Source: Heracleum sosnowskyi
Taxonomy: Eukaryota > Streptophyta > Magnoliopsida > Apiales > Apiaceae
NCBI GenBank assembly: GCA_030848705.1
Contig: JAUIZM010000025.1
Location: forward strand, 1,860,001-1,924,000
DNA length: 64,000 nucleotides
Direction of reading: 5' to 3'
The notes under the pieces are model-generated. The model was not told the origin of the DNA. It did no database searches and saw nothing but the letters and a program-made list of their open reading frames with translations. Made by a program: the position numbers and the translations under genes. Of the stretch, positions 24,401 through 37,835 are shown one piece after another; the stretch's first letter is position 1; each line of letters starts with the position of its first letter.

Positions 24401-25650
24401 GGAGCTATACAAGGAAAATGGAGAAAAATTGAAGCGGGCCAGTTTGTGGATATTTTCTCGTAGTGTGACCCTTTGGGTTTATAGAATTGCAGAAAAGTTC
24501 ATTTGGGGCTGTCTGTGCCTGAATCGGAGCAGATACCAGGAGACGCCCGATTACGTTTACCTCTAAAGGGAGCTATACAAGAAATATGGGGAAAAATTGA
24601 AGCGGGCCCTTTTGTAGATATTTTCTCGTAGTTTGACCCTATGGGTTTATAGAGTTGCAGAAAACTTCATTTGCGGCTATCCGTGCCTGAATCGGAGCAG
24701 ATACCAGGAGACGCCCGATTACGTTTACTTCTAAAGGGAGCTATACGAGAAAAATGGAGAAAAATTGAAGCGGGCCATTTTGTTGATATTTTATCGTAGT
24801 TTGACCCTATGGGTTTATAGAGTTGCAGAAAACTTCATTTGCGGCTGTCCGTGCCTGAATCGGAGCAGATACTAGGAGACGCCCGATTACGTTTACTTCT
24901 AAAGGGAGCTATACAAGGAAAATGGAGAAAAATTGAAGCGGGCCGGTTTGTGGATATTTTCTCGTAGTGTGACCCTATGGGTTTATAGAATTGCAGAAAA
25001 GTTCATTTGGGGCTGTCTGTGCCTGAATCGGAGCAGATACCAGGACACGCCCGATTACGTTTACCTCTAAAGGGAGCTATACAAGGAAAATGGGTAAAAA
25101 TTGAAGCGGGCCATTTTGTTGATATTTTCTCGTAGTTTGACCCTATGGGTTTATAGAGTTGCAGAAAACTTCATTTGCGGCTGTCCGTGCCTGAATCGGA
25201 GCAGATACTAGGAGACGCCCGATTACGTTTACTTCTAAAGGGAGCTATACAAGGAAAATGGAGAAAAATTGAAGCGGGCCGGTTTGTGGATATTTTCTCG
25301 TAGTTTGACCCTATGGGTTTATAGAGTTGCAGAAAACTTCATTTGCGGCTATCCGTGCCTGAATCGGAGCAGATACCAGGAGGCGCCCGATTACGTTTAC
25401 TTCTAAAGGGAGCTATACGAGAAAAATGGATAAAAATTGAAGCGGGCCGGTTTGTGGATATTTTCTCGTAGTGTGACCCTTTGGGTTTATAGAATTGCAG
25501 AAAACTTCATTTGGGGCTGTCCGTGCCTGAATCGGAGCAGATACCAGGAGACGCCCGATTACGTTTACTTCTAAAGGGAGCTATACAAGAAAAATGGGGA
25601 AAAATTGAAGCGGGCCCTTTTGTAGATATTTTCTCGTAGTTTGACCCTAT
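21451..25650 (+). repeat. Mosaic stretch with several chimeric monomers
   Basis: Normal F-G-A-B-C-D-E order continues to about 23466. The 23467 unit has an E head (T63) joined to a G tail. Units at 24307 (B head, GGAGAA, then CAGTTTGTGG), 24475 (B head, G tail with AAATATGG) and 24643 (A head, D tail with TTTTATCG) are also recombinants. The G unit at 25483 has a mixed head, A12 with C23 and G32. The rare GGGCCAGTTTG and GAAATATGG variants cluster here and reappear in the 10-mers to the right. No unique sequence interrupts the array. Confidence 0.8.
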
Positions 25651-28600
25651 GGGTTTATAGAGTTGCAGAAAACTTCATTTGCGGCTGTCCGTGCCTGAAT
25701 CGGAGCAGATACCAGGAGACGCCCGATTACGTTTACTTCTAAAGGGAGCTATACGAGAAAAATGGATAAAAATTGAAGCGGGCCGGTTTGTGGATATTTT
25801 CTCGTAGTGTGACCCTTTGGGTTTATAGAATTGCAGAAAAGTTCATTTGGGGCTGTCCGTGCCTGAATCGGAGCAGATACCAGGAGACGCCCGATTACGT
25901 TTACTTCTAAAGGGAGCTATACAAGAAAAATGGGGAAAAATTGAAGCGGGCCCTTTTGTAGATATTTTCTCGTAGTTTGACCCTATGGGTTTATAGAGTT
26001 GCAGAAAACTTCATTTGCGGCTGTCCGTGCCTGAATCGGAGCAGATACCAGGAGACGCCCGATTACGTTTACTTCTAAAGGGAGCTATACGAGAAAAATG
26101 GAGAAAAATTGAAGCGGGCCGGTTTGTGGATATTTTCTCGTAGTGTGATCCTTTGGGTTTATAGAATTGCAGAAAAGTTCATTTGGGGCTGTCTGTGCCT
26201 GAATCGAAGCAGATACCAGGAGACGCCCGATTACGTTTACCTCTAAAGGGAGCTATACAAGGAAAATGGGTAAAAATTGAAGCGGGCCGTTTTGTTGATA
26301 TTTTTTCGTAGTTTGACCCTATGGGTTTATAGAGTTGCAGAAAACTTCATTTGCGGCTGTCCGTGCCTGAATCGGAGTAGATACCAGGAGACTCCCGATT
26401 ACGTTTACTTCTAAAGGGAGCTATATAAGAAATATGGGGAAAAATTGAAGCGGGCCCTTTTGTAGATATTTTCTCGTAGTTTGACCCTATGGGTTTATAG
26501 AGTTGCAGAAAACTTCATTTGCGGCTATCCGTGCCTGAATCGGAGCAGATACCAGGAGACGCCCGATTACGTTTACTTCTAAAGGGAGCTATACGAGAAA
26601 AATGGAGAAAAATTGAAGCGGGCCAGTTTGTGGATATTTTCTCGTAGTGTGACCCTTTGGGTTTATAGAATTGCAGAAAAGTTCATTTGGGGCTGTCTGT
26701 GCCTGAATCGGAGCAGATACCAGGAGACGCCCGATTACGTTTACCTCTAAAGGGAGCTATACAAGGAAAATGGGTAAAAATTGAAGCGGGCCATTTTGTT
26801 GATATTTTCTCGTAGTTTGACCCTATGGGTTTATAGAGTTGCAGAAAACTTCATTTGCGGCTGTCCGTGCCTGAATCGGAGCAGATACTAGGAGACGCCC
26901 AATTACGTTTACTTCTAAAGGGAGCTATACAAGGAAAATGGAGAAAAATTGAAGCGGGCCGGTTTGTGGATATTTTCTCGTAGTGTGACCCTATGGGTTT
27001 ATAGAATTGCAGAAAAGTTCATTTGGGGCTGTCTGTGCCTGAATCGGAGCAGATACCAGGAGACGCCCGATTACGTTTACCTCTAAAGGGAGCTATACAA
27101 GGAAAATGGGTAAAAATTGAAGCGGGCCATTTTGTTGATATTTTCTCGTAGTTTGACCCTATGGGTTTATAGAGTTGCAGAAAACTTCATTTGCGGCTGT
27201 CCGTGCCTGAATCGGAGCAGATACTAGGAGACGCCCGATTACGTTTACTTCTAAAGGGAGCTATACAAGGAAAATGGAGAAAAATTGAAGCGGGCCGGTT
27301 TGTGGATATTTTCTCGTAGTTTGACCCTATGGGTTTATAGAGTTGCAGAAAACTTCATTTGCGGCTATCCGTGCCTGAATCGGAGCAGATACCAGGAGAC
27401 GCCCGATTACGTTTACTTCTAAAGGGAGCTATACGAGAAAAATGGATAAAAATTGAAGCGGGCCGGTTTGTGGATATTTTCTCGTAGTGTGACCCTTTGG
27501 GTTTATAGAATTGCAGAAAAGTTCATTTGGGGCTGTCCGTGCCTGAATCGGAGCAGATACCAGGAGACGCCCGATTACGTTTACTTCTAAAGGGAGCTAT
27601 ACAAGAAAAATGGGGAAAAATTGAAGCGGGCCCTTTTGTAGATATTTTCTCGTAGTTTGACCCTATGGGTTTATAGAGTTGCAGAAAACTTCATTTGCGG
27701 CTGTCCGTGCCTGAATCGGAGCAGATACCAGGAGACGCCCGATTACGTTTACTTCTAAAGGGAGCTATACGAGAAAAATGGAGAAAAATTGAAGCGGGCC
27801 GGTTTGTGGATATTTTCTCGTAGTGTGATCCTTTGGGTTTATAGAATTGCAGAAAAGTTCATTTGGGGCTGTCTGTGCCTGAATCGAAGCAGATACCAGG
27901 AGACGCCCGATTACGTTTACCTCTAAAGGGAGCTATACAAGGAAAATGGGTAAAAATTGAAGCGGGCCGTTTTGTTGATATTTTTTCGTAGTTTGACCCT
28001 ATGGGTTTATAGAGTTGCAGAAAACTTCATTTGCGGCTGTCCGTGCCTGAATCGGAGTAGATACCAGGAGACTCCCGATTACGTTTACTTCTAAAGGGAG
28101 CTATACAAGAAATATGGGGAAAAATTGAAGCGGGCCCTTTTGTAGATATTTTCTCGTAGTTTGACCCTATGGGTTTATAGAGTTGCAGAAAACTTCATTT
28201 GCGGCTATCCGTGCCTGAATCGGAGCAGATACCAGGAGACGCCCGATTACGTTTACTTCTAAAGGGAGCTATACGAGAAAAATGGAGAAAAATTGAAGCG
28301 GGCCAGTTTGTGGATATTTTCTCGTAGTGTGACCCTTTGGGTTTATAGAATTGCAGAAAAGTTCATTTGGGGCTGTCTGTGCCTGAATCGGAGCAGATAC
28401 CAGGAGACGCCCGATTACGTTTACCTCTAAAGGGAGCTATACAAGGAAAATGGGTAAAAATTGAAGCGGGCCATTTTGTTGATATTTTCTCGTAGTTTGA
28501 CCCTATGGGTCTATAGAGTTGCAGAAAACTTCATTTGCGGCTGTCCGTGCCTGAATCGGAGCAGATACTAGGAGACGCCCGATTACGTTTACTTCTAAAG

Positions 28601-29010
28601 GGAGCTATACAAGGAAAATGGAGAAAAATTGAAGCGGGCCGGTTTGTGGATATTTTCTCGTAGTGTGACCCTATGGGTTTATAGAATTGCAGAAAAGTTC
28701 ATTTGGGGCTGTCTGTGCCTGAATCGGAGCAGATACCAGGAGACGCCCGATTACGTTTACCTCTAAAGGGAGCTATACAAGGAAAATGGGTAAAAATTGA
28801 AGCGGGCCATTTTGTTGATATTTTCTCGTAGTTTGACCCTATGGGTTTATAGAGTTGCAGAAAACTTCATTTGCGGCTGTCCGTGCCTGAATCGGAGCAG
28901 ATACTAGGAGACGCCCGATTACGTTTACTTCTAAAGGGAGCTATACAAGGAAAATGGAGAAAAATTGAAGCGGGCCGGTTTGTGGATATTTTCTCGTAGT
29001 TTGACCCTAT
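25651..29010 (+). repeat. HOR: tandem pair of 10-mers, 2 x 1,680 bp
   Basis: 25651-27330 and 27331-29010 both read F-G-A-B-K-A-D-C-D-E. Shared marks are GTGATCC at the end of A, GAATCGAAGC and TTTTTTCG in B, AAATATGG in K and GGGCCAGTTTG in the second A. Differences include ATATAAG against ATACAAG in K and CCAATTAC against CCGATTAC in C. The first F unit has GCTGTCC instead of GCTATCC. The same 10-unit order occurs at 9062 and 12758. Confidence 0.9.
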
Positions 29011-32000
29011 GGGTTTATAGAGTTGCAGAAAACTTCATTTGCGGCTATCCGTGCCTGAATCGGAGCAGATACCAGGAGACGCCCGATTACGTTTACTTCT
29101 AAAGGGAGCTATACGAGAAAAATGGATAAAAATTGAAGCGGGCCGGTTTGTGGATATTTTCTCGTAGTGTGACCCTTTGGGTTTATAGAATTGCAGAAAA
29201 GTTCATTTGGGGCTGTCCGTGCCTGAATCGGAGCAGATACCAGGAGACGCCCGATTACGTTTACTTCTAAAGGGAGCTATACAAGAAAAATGGTGAAAAA
29301 TTGAAGCGGGCCCTTTTGTAGATATTTTCTCGTAGTTTGACCCTATGGGTTTATAGAGTTGCAGAAAACTTCATTTGCGGCTGTCCGTGCCTGAATCGGA
29401 GCAGATACCAGGAGACGCCCGATTACGTTTACTTCTAAAGGGAGCTATACGAGAAAAATGGAGAAAAATTGAAGCGGGCCGGTTTGTGGATATTTTATCG
29501 TAGTGTGACCCTTTGGGTTTATAGAATTGCAGAAAAGTTCATTTGGGGCTGTCTGTGCCTGAATCGGAGCAGATACCAGGAGACGCCCGATTACGTTTAC
29601 CTCTAAAGGGAGCTATACAAGGAAAATGGGTAAAAATTGAAGCGGGCCATTTTGTTGATATTTTCTCGTAGTTTGACCCTATGGGTTTATAGAGTTGCAG
29701 AAAACTTCATTTGCGGCTGTCCGTGCCTGAATCGGAGCAGATACTAGGAGACGCCCGATTACGTTTACTTCTAAAGGGAGCTATACAAGGAAAATGGAGA
29801 AAAATTGAAGCGGGCCGGTTTGTGGATATTTTCTCGTAGTGTGACCCTATGGGTTTATAGAATTGCAGAAAAGTTCATTTGGGGCTGTCTGTGCCTGAAT
29901 CGGAGCAGATACCAGGAGACGCCCGATTACGTTTACATCTAAAGGGAGCTATACAAGGAAAATGGGTAAAAATTGAAGCGGGCCATTTTGTTGATATTTT
30001 CTCGTAGTTTGACCCTATGGGTTTATAGAGTTGCAGAAAACTTCATTTGCGGCTGTCCGTGCCTGAATCGGAGCAGATACTAGGAGACGCCCGATTACGT
30101 TTACTTCTAAAGGGAGCTATACAAGGAAAATGGAGAAAAATTGAAGCGGGCCGGTTTGTGGATATTTTCTCGTAGTTTGACCCTATGGGTTTATAGAGTT
30201 GCAGAAAACTTCATTTGCGGCTATCCGTGCCTGAATCGGAGCAGATACCAGGAGACGCCCGATTACGTTTACTTCTAAAGGGAGCTATACGAGAAAAATG
30301 GATAAAAATTGAAGCGGGCCGGTTTGTGGATATTTTCTCGTAGTGTGACCCTTTGGGTTTATAGAATTGCAGAAAAGTTCATTTGGGGCTGTCCGTGCCT
30401 GAATCGGAGCAGATACCAGGAGACGCCCGATTACGTTTACTTCTAAAGGGAGCTATACAAGAAAAATGGGGAAAAATTGAAGCGGGCCCTTTTGTAGATA
30501 TTTTCTCGTAGTTTGACCCTATGGGTTTATAGAGTTGCAGAAAACTTCATTTGCGGCTGTCCGTGCCTGAATCGGAGCAGATACCAGGAGACGCCCGATT
30601 ACGTTTACTTCTAAAGGGAGCTATACGAGAAAAATGGAGAAAAATTGAAGCGGGCCGGTTTGTGGATATTTTATCGTAGTGTGACCCTTTGGGTTTATAG
30701 AATTGCAGAAAAGTTCATTTGGGGCTGTCTGTGCCTGAATCGGAGCAGATACCAGGAGACGCCCGATTACGTTTACCTCTAAAGGGAGCTATACAAGGAA
30801 AATGGGTAAAAATTGAAGCGGGCCGTTTTGTTGATATTTTCTCATAGTTTGACCCTATGGGTTTATAGAGTTGCAGAAAACTTCATTTGCGGTTGTCCGT
30901 GCCTGAATCGGAGCAGATACTAGGAGACGCCCGATTACGTTTACTTCTAAAGGGAGCTATACAAGGAAAATGGAGAAAAATTGAAGCGGGCCGGTTTGTG
31001 GATATTTTCTCGTAGTGTGACCCTATGGGTTTATAGAATTGCAGAAAAGTTCATTTGGGGCTGTCCGTGCCTGAATCGGAGCAGATACCAGGAGACGCCC
31101 GATTACGTTTACTTCTAAAGGGAGCTATACAAGAAAAATGGGGAAAAATTGAAGCGGGCCCTTTTGTAGATATTTTCTCGTAGTTTGACCCTATGGGTTT
31201 ATAGAGTTGCAGAAAACTTCATTTGCGGCTGTCCGTGCCTGAATCGGAGCAGATACCAGGAGACGCCCGATTACGTTTACTTCTAAAGGGAGCTATACGA
31301 GAAAAATGGAGAAAAATTGAAGCGGGCCGGTTTGTGGATATTTTCTGGTAGTGTGACCCTTTGGGTTTATAGAATTGCAGAAAAGTTCATTTGGGGCTGT
31401 CTGTGCCTGAATCGGAGCAGATACCAGGAGACGCCCGATTACGTTTACCTCTAAAGGGAGCTATACAAGGAAAATGGGTAAAAATTGAAGCGGGCCGTTT
31501 TGTTGATATTTTCTCGTAGTTTGACCCTATGGGTTTATAGAGTTGCAGAAAACTTCATTTGCGGCTCTCCGTGCCTGAATCGGAGCAGATACCAGGAGAC
31601 GCCCGATTACGTTTACTTCTAAAGGGAGCTATACGAGAAAAATGGATAAAAATTGAAGCGGGCCGGTTTGTGGATATTTTCTCGTAGTGTGACCTTTTGG
31701 GTTTATAGAATTGCAGAAAATTTCATTTGCGGCTGTCCGTGCCTGAATCGGAGCAGATACCAGGAGACGCCCGATTACGTTTACTTCTAAAGGGAGCTAT
31801 ACAAGAAAAATGGGGAAAAATTGAAGCGGGCCCTTTTGTAGATATTTTCTCGTAGTTTGACCCTATGGGTTTATAGAGTTGCAGAAAACTTCATTTGCGG
31901 CTGTCCGTGCCTGAATCGGAGCAGATACCAGGAGACGCCCGATTACGTTTAATTCTAAAGGGAGCTATACGAGAAAAATGGAGAAAAATTGAAGCGGGCC

Positions 32001-33378
32001 GGTTTGTGGATATTTTCTCGTAGTGTGACCCTTTGGGTTTATAGAATTGCAGAAAAGTTCATTTGGGGCTGTCTGTGCCTGAATCGGAGCAGATACCAGG
32101 AGACGCCCGATTACGTTTACCTCTAAAGGGAGCTATACAAGGAAAATGGGTAAAAATTGAAGCGGGCCGTTTTGTTGATATTTTCTCGTAGTTTGACCCT
32201 ATGGGCTTATAGAGTTGCAGAAAACTTCATTTGCGGTTGTCCGTGCCTGAATCGGAGCAGATACTAGGAGACGCCCGATTACGTTTACTTCTAAAGGGAG
32301 CTATACAAGGAAAATGGAGAAAAATTGAAGCGAGCCGGTTTGTGGATATTTTCTCGTAGTGTGACCCTATGGGTTTATAGAATTGCAGAAAAGTTCATTT
32401 GGGGCTGTCTGTGCCTGAATCGGAGCAGATACCAGGAGACACCCGATTACGTTTACCTCTAAAGGGAGCTATACAAGGAAAATGGGTAAAAATTGAAGCG
32501 GGCCATTTTGTTGATATTTTCTCGTAGTTTGACCCTATGGGTTTATAGAGTTGCAGAAAACTTCATTTGCGGCTGTCCGTGCCTGAATCGGAGCAGATAC
32601 TAGGAGACGCCCGATTACATTTACTTCTAAAGGGAGCTATACAAGGAAAATGGAGAAAAATTGAAGCGGGCCGGTTTGTGGATATTTTCTCGTAGTTTGA
32701 CCCTATGGGTTTATAGAGTTGCAGAAAACTTCATTTGCGGCTATCCGTGCCTGAATCGGAGCAGATACCAGGAGACGCCCGATTACGTTTACTTCTAAAG
32801 GGAGCTATACGAGAAAAATGGATAAAAATTGAAGCGGGCCGGTTTGTGGATATTTTCTCGTAGTGTGACCCTTTGGGTTTATAGAATTGCAGAAAAGTTC
32901 ATTTGGGGCTGTCCGTGCCTGAATCGGAGCAGATACCAGGAGACGCCCGATTACGTTTACTTCTAAAGGGAGCTATACAAGAAAAATGGGGAAAAATTGA
33001 AGCGGGCCCTTTTGTAGATATTTTCTCGTAGTTTGACCCTATGGGTTTATAGAGTTGCAGAAAATTTCATTTGCGGCTGTCCGTGCCTGAATCGGAGCAG
33101 ATACCAGGAGACGCCCGATTACGTTTACTTCTAAAGGGAGCTATACGAGAAAAATGGAGAAAAATTGAAGCGGGCCGGTTTGTGGATATTTTCTCGTAGT
33201 GTGATCCTTTGGGTTTATAGAATTGCAGAAAAGTTCATTTGGGGCTGTCTGTGCCTGAATCGGAGCAGATACCAGGAGACGCCCGATTACGTTTACCTCT
33301 AAAGGGAGCTATACAAGGAAAATGGGTAAAAATTGAAGCGGACCATTTTGTTGATATTTTCTCATAGTTTGACCCTAT
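29011..33378 (+). repeat. HOR: F-to-E 7-mers, one expanded to 15 monomers
   Basis: F starts at 29011, 30187 and 32707. The first period is a 7-mer, and its A unit shares TTTTATCG with the A unit of the next (29347 and 30523). The second period is 15 monomers: after C at 30859 comes a chimera at 31027 (b head straight into G features), then A-B, an F-like unit with GCTCTCCG (31531), G, A, B, C, D and E. Near the right edge, GCGGACC and CTCATAG in the unit at 33211 precede the first J monomer. Confidence 0.82.
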
Positions 33379-34554
33379 GGGTTTATAGAGTTGCAGAAAA
33401 CTTCATTTGCGGATGTCCGTGCCTGAATCGGAGCAGATACTAGGAGACGCCCGATTACGTTTACTTCTAAAGGGAGCTATACGAGAAAAATGGGGAAAAA
33501 TTGACGCGGGCCGTTTTGTAGATATTTTCTCGTAGTTTGACCCTATGGGTTTATAGAGTTGCAGAAAACTTCATTTGCGGCTATCCGTGCCTGAATCGGA
33601 GCAGATACCAGGAGACGCCCGATTACGTTTACTTCTAAAGGGAGCTATACGAGAAAAATGGAGAAAAATTGAAGCGGGTCGGTTTGTGGATATTTTCTCA
33701 TAGTGTGACCCTTTGGGTTTATAGAATTGCAGAAAAGTTCATTTGGGGCAGTCTGTGCCTGAATCGGAGCAGATACCAGGAGACGCCCGATTACGTTTAC
33801 CTCTAAAGGGAGCTATACAAGGAAAATGGGTAAAAATTGAAGCGGGCCATTTTGTTGATATTTTCTCTTAGTTTGACCCTATGGGTTTATAGAGTTGTAG
33901 AAAACTTCATTTGCGGCTGTCCGTGCCTGAATCGGAGCAGATACTAGGAGACGCCCGATTACGTTTACTTCTAAAGGGAGCTATACAAGGAAAATGGAGA
34001 AATATTGAAGCGGGCCGGTTTGTGGATATTTTCTCGTAGTGTGACCCTATGGGTTTATAGAATTGCAGAAAAGTTCATTTGGGGCTGTCTGTGCCTGAAT
34101 CGGAGCAGATACCAGGAGACGCCCGATTACGTTTACCTCTAAAGGGATCTATACAAGGAAAATGGGGAAAAATTGACGCGGGCCGTTTTGTAGATATTTT
34201 CTCGTAGTTTGACCCTATGGGTTTATAGAGTTGTAGAAAACTTCATTTGCGGCTGTCCGTGCCTGAATCGGAGCAGATACGAGGAGATGCCCGATTACGT
34301 TTACATCTAAAGGGATCTATACAAGGAAAATGGAGAAAAATTGAAGCGGGCCGGTTTGTGGATATTTTCTCGTAGTGTGACCCTATGGGTTTATAGAATT
34401 GCAGAAAAGTTCATTTGGGGCTGTCTGTGCCTGAATCGGAGCAGATACCAGGAGACGCCCGATTACGTTTACCTCTAAAGGGAGCTATACAAGGAAAATG
34501 GGTAAAAATTGAAGCGGGCCATTTTGTTGATATTTTCTCGTAGTTTGACCCTAT
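33379..34554 (+). repeat. Transition zone where subtypes H, I and J appear
   Basis: Seven monomers: J (33379), A, D, C (33883, with GAAATATTG), H (34051, with GGGATCTATAC), I (34219) and D (34387). H, I and J, with ACG at 126-128 or G63, are seen in the first 5 kb but not, as far as I can see, between about 5.3 and 33.3 kb; from here they are common. The pair C(GAAATATTG)-H(GGGATCTATAC) is a useful anchor that recurs further right. Confidence 0.78.
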
Positions 34555-36906
34555 GGGTTTATAGAGTTGCAGAAAACTTCATTTGCGGCTGTCCGTGCCT
34601 GAATCGGAGCAGATACTAGGAGACGCCCGATTACGTTTACTTCTAAAGGGAGCTATACGAGAAAAATGGGGAAAAATTGACGCGGGCCGTTTTGTAGATA
34701 TTTTCTCGTAGTTTGACCCTATGGGTTTATAGAGTTGCAGAAAACTTCATTTGCGGCTGTCCGTGCCTGAATCGAAGAAGATACGAGGAGACGCCCGATT
34801 ACGTTTACTTCTAATGGGAGCTATACAAGGAAAATGGAGAAAAATTGAAGCGGGCCGGTTTGTGGATATTTTCTCGTAGTGTGACCCTATGGGTTTATAG
34901 AATTGCAGAAAAGTTCATTTGGGGCTGTCCGTGCCTGAATCGGAGCAGATACCAGGAGACGCCCGATTACGTTTACCTCTAAAGGGAGCTATACAAGGAA
35001 AATGGGGAAAACTTGACGCGGGCCGTTTTGTAGATATTTTCTCGTAGTTTGACCCTATGGGTTTATAGAGTTGCAGAAAACTTCATTTGCGGCTGTCCGT
35101 GCCTGAATCGGAGCAGATACCAGGAGACGCCCGATTACGTTTACTTCTAAAGGGAGCTATACGAGAAAAATGAATAAAAATTGAAGCGGGCCGGTTTGTG
35201 GATATTTTCTCGTAGTGTGACCCTTTGGGTTTATAGAATTGCAGAAAAGTTCATTTGGGGCTGTCCGTGCCTGAATCGGAGCAGATACCAGGAGACGCCC
35301 GATTACGTTTACTTCTAAAGGGAGCTATACAAGAAAAATGGGGAAAAATTGAAGCGGGCCCATTTGTAGATATTTTCTCGTAGTTTGACCCTATGGGTTT
35401 ATAGAGTTGCAGAAAACTTCATTTGCGGCTGTCCGTGCCTGAATCGGAGCAGATACCAGGAGACGCCCGATTACGTTTACTTCTAAAGGGAGCTATACGA
35501 GAAAAATGGATAAAATTTGAAGCGGGCCGGTTTGTGGATATTTTCTCGTAGTGTGACCCTTTGGGTTTATAGAATTGCAGAAAAGTTCATTTGGGGCTGT
35601 CCGTGCCTGAATCGGAGCAGATACCAGGAGACGCCCGATTACGTTTACTTCTAAAGGGAGCTATACAAGAAAAATGGGGAAAAATTGAAGCGGGCCCTTT
35701 TGTAGATATTTTCTCGTAGTTTGACCCTATGGGTTTATAGAGTTGCAGAAAACTTCATTTGCGGCTGTCCGTGCCTGAATCGGAGCAGATACTAGGAGAC
35801 GCCCGATTACGTTTACTTCTAAAGGGAGCTATACGAGAAAAATGGGGAAAAATTGACGCGGGCCGTTTTGTAGATATTTTCTCGTAGTTTGACCCTATGG
35901 GTTTATAGAGTTGCAGAAAACTTCATTTGCGGCTGTCCGTGCCTGAATCGAAGAAGATACGAGGAGACGCCCGATTACGTTTACTTCTAATGGGAGCTAT
36001 ACAAGGAAAATGGAGAAAAATTGAAGCGGGCCGGTTTGTGGATATTTTCTCGTAGTGTGACCCTATGGGTTTATAGAATTGCAGAAAAGTTCATTTGGGG
36101 CTGTCCGTGCCTGAATCGGAGCAGATACCAGGAGACGCCCGATTACGTTTACCTCTAAAGGGAGCTATACAAGGAAAATGGGGAAAACTTGACGCGGGCC
36201 GTTTTGTAGATATTTTCTCGTAGTTTGACCCTATGGGTTTATAGAGTTGCAGAAAACTTCATTTGCGGCTGTCCGTGCCTGAATCGGAGCAGATACCAGG
36301 AGACGCCCGATTACGTTTACTTCTAAAGGGAGCTATACGAGAAAAATGGATAAAAATTGAAGCGGGCCGGTTTGTGGATATTTTCTCGTAGTGTGACCCT
36401 TTGGGTTTATAGAATTGCAGAAAAGTTCATTTGGGGCTGTCCGTGCCTGAATCGGAGCAGATACCAGGAGACGCCCGATTACGTTTACTTCTAAACGGAG
36501 CTATACAAGAAAAATGGGGAAAAATTGAAGCGGGCCCATTTGTAGATATTTTCTCGTAGTTTGACCCTATGGGTTTATAGAGTTGCAGAAAACTTCATTT
36601 GCGGCTGTCCGTGCCTGAATCGGAGCAGATACCAGGAGACGCCCGATTACGTTTACTTCTAAAGGGAGCTATACGAGAAAAATGGATAAAATTTGAAGCG
36701 GGCCGGTTTGTGGATATTTTCTCGTAGTGTGACCCTTTGGGTTTATAGAATTGCAGAAAAGTTCATTTGGGGCTGTCCGTGCCTGAATCGGAGCAGATAC
36801 CAGGAGACGCCCGATTACGTTTACTTCTAAAGGGAGCTATACAAGAAAAATGGGGAAAAATTGAAGCGGGCCCTTTTGTAGATATTTTCTCGTAGTTTGA
36901 CCCTAT
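34555..36906 (+). repeat. HOR: tandem pair of a second 7-mer type, 2 x 1,176 bp
   Basis: 34555-35730 and 35731-36906 both read J-I-H-F'-G-F'-G, where F' is F with GCTGTCC. Shared private marks are GAATCGAAGAAG and CTAATGGGAGC in I, GAAAACTTGACG in H, GGGCCCATTTG in the first G and AAAATTTGAAG in the second F'. The copies differ at a few sites, for example AATGAATAAA against AATGGATAAA, and CTAAAGGG against CTAAACGG. The composition differs from the F-to-E 7-mer although the period is the same. Confidence 0.9.
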
Positions 36907-37835
36907 GGGTTTATAGAGTTGCAGAAAACTTCATTTGCGGCTATCCGTGCCTGAATCGGAGCAGATACCAGGAGACGCCCGATTACGTTTACTTCTAAAG
37001 GGAGCTATACGAGAAAAATGGATAAAAATTGAAGCGGGCCGGTTTGTGGATGTTTTCTCGTAGTGTGACCCTTTGGGTTTATAGAATTGCAGAAAAGTTC
37101 ATTTGGGGCTGTCCGTGCCTGACTCGGAGCAGATACCAGGAGACGCCCGATTACGTTTACTTCTAAAGGGAGCTATACAAGAAAAATGGGGAAAAATTGA
37201 AGCGGGCCCTTTTGTAGATATTTTCTCGTAGTTTGACCCTATGGGTTTATAGAGTTGCAGAAAACTTCATTTGCGGCTGTCCGTGCCTGAATCGGAGCAG
37301 ATACCAGGAGACGCCCGATTACGTTTACTTCTAAAGGGAGCTATACGAGAAAAATGGAGAAAAATTGAAGCGGGCCGGTTTGTGGATATTTTCTCGTAGT
37401 GTGATCCTTTGGGTTTATAGAATTGCAGAAAAGTTCATTTGGGGCTGTCTGTGCCTGAATCGGAGCAGATACCAGGAGACGCCCGATTACGTTTACCTCT
37501 AAAGGGAGCTATACAAGGAAAATGGGTAAAAATTGAAGCGGGCCGTTTTGTTGATATTTTCTCGTAGTTTGACCCTATGGGTTTATAGAGTTGCAGAAAA
37601 CTTCATTTGCGGCTGTCCGTGCCTGAATCGGAGCAGATACTAGGAGACGCCCGATTACGTTTACTTCTAAAGGGAGCTATACAAGGAAAATGGAGAAATA
37701 TTGAAGCGGGCCGGTTTGTGGATATTTTCTCGTAGTGTGACCCTATGGGTTTATAGAATTGCAGAAAAGTTCATTTGGGGCTGTCTGTGCCTGAATCGGA
37801 GCAGATACCAGGAGACGCCCGATTACGTTTACCTC
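36907..37835 (+). repeat. Linker of F-G-A-B-C-H monomers
   Basis: About five and a half monomers: F (36907, with GGATGTTTTC), G (37075, with GACTCGG), A (37243, with GTGATCC), B, C (37579, with GAAATATTG) and the first part of H (37747, with GGGATCTATAC). They resemble the standard order and lead into the 13-mer pair. I see nothing else here. Confidence 0.75.
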
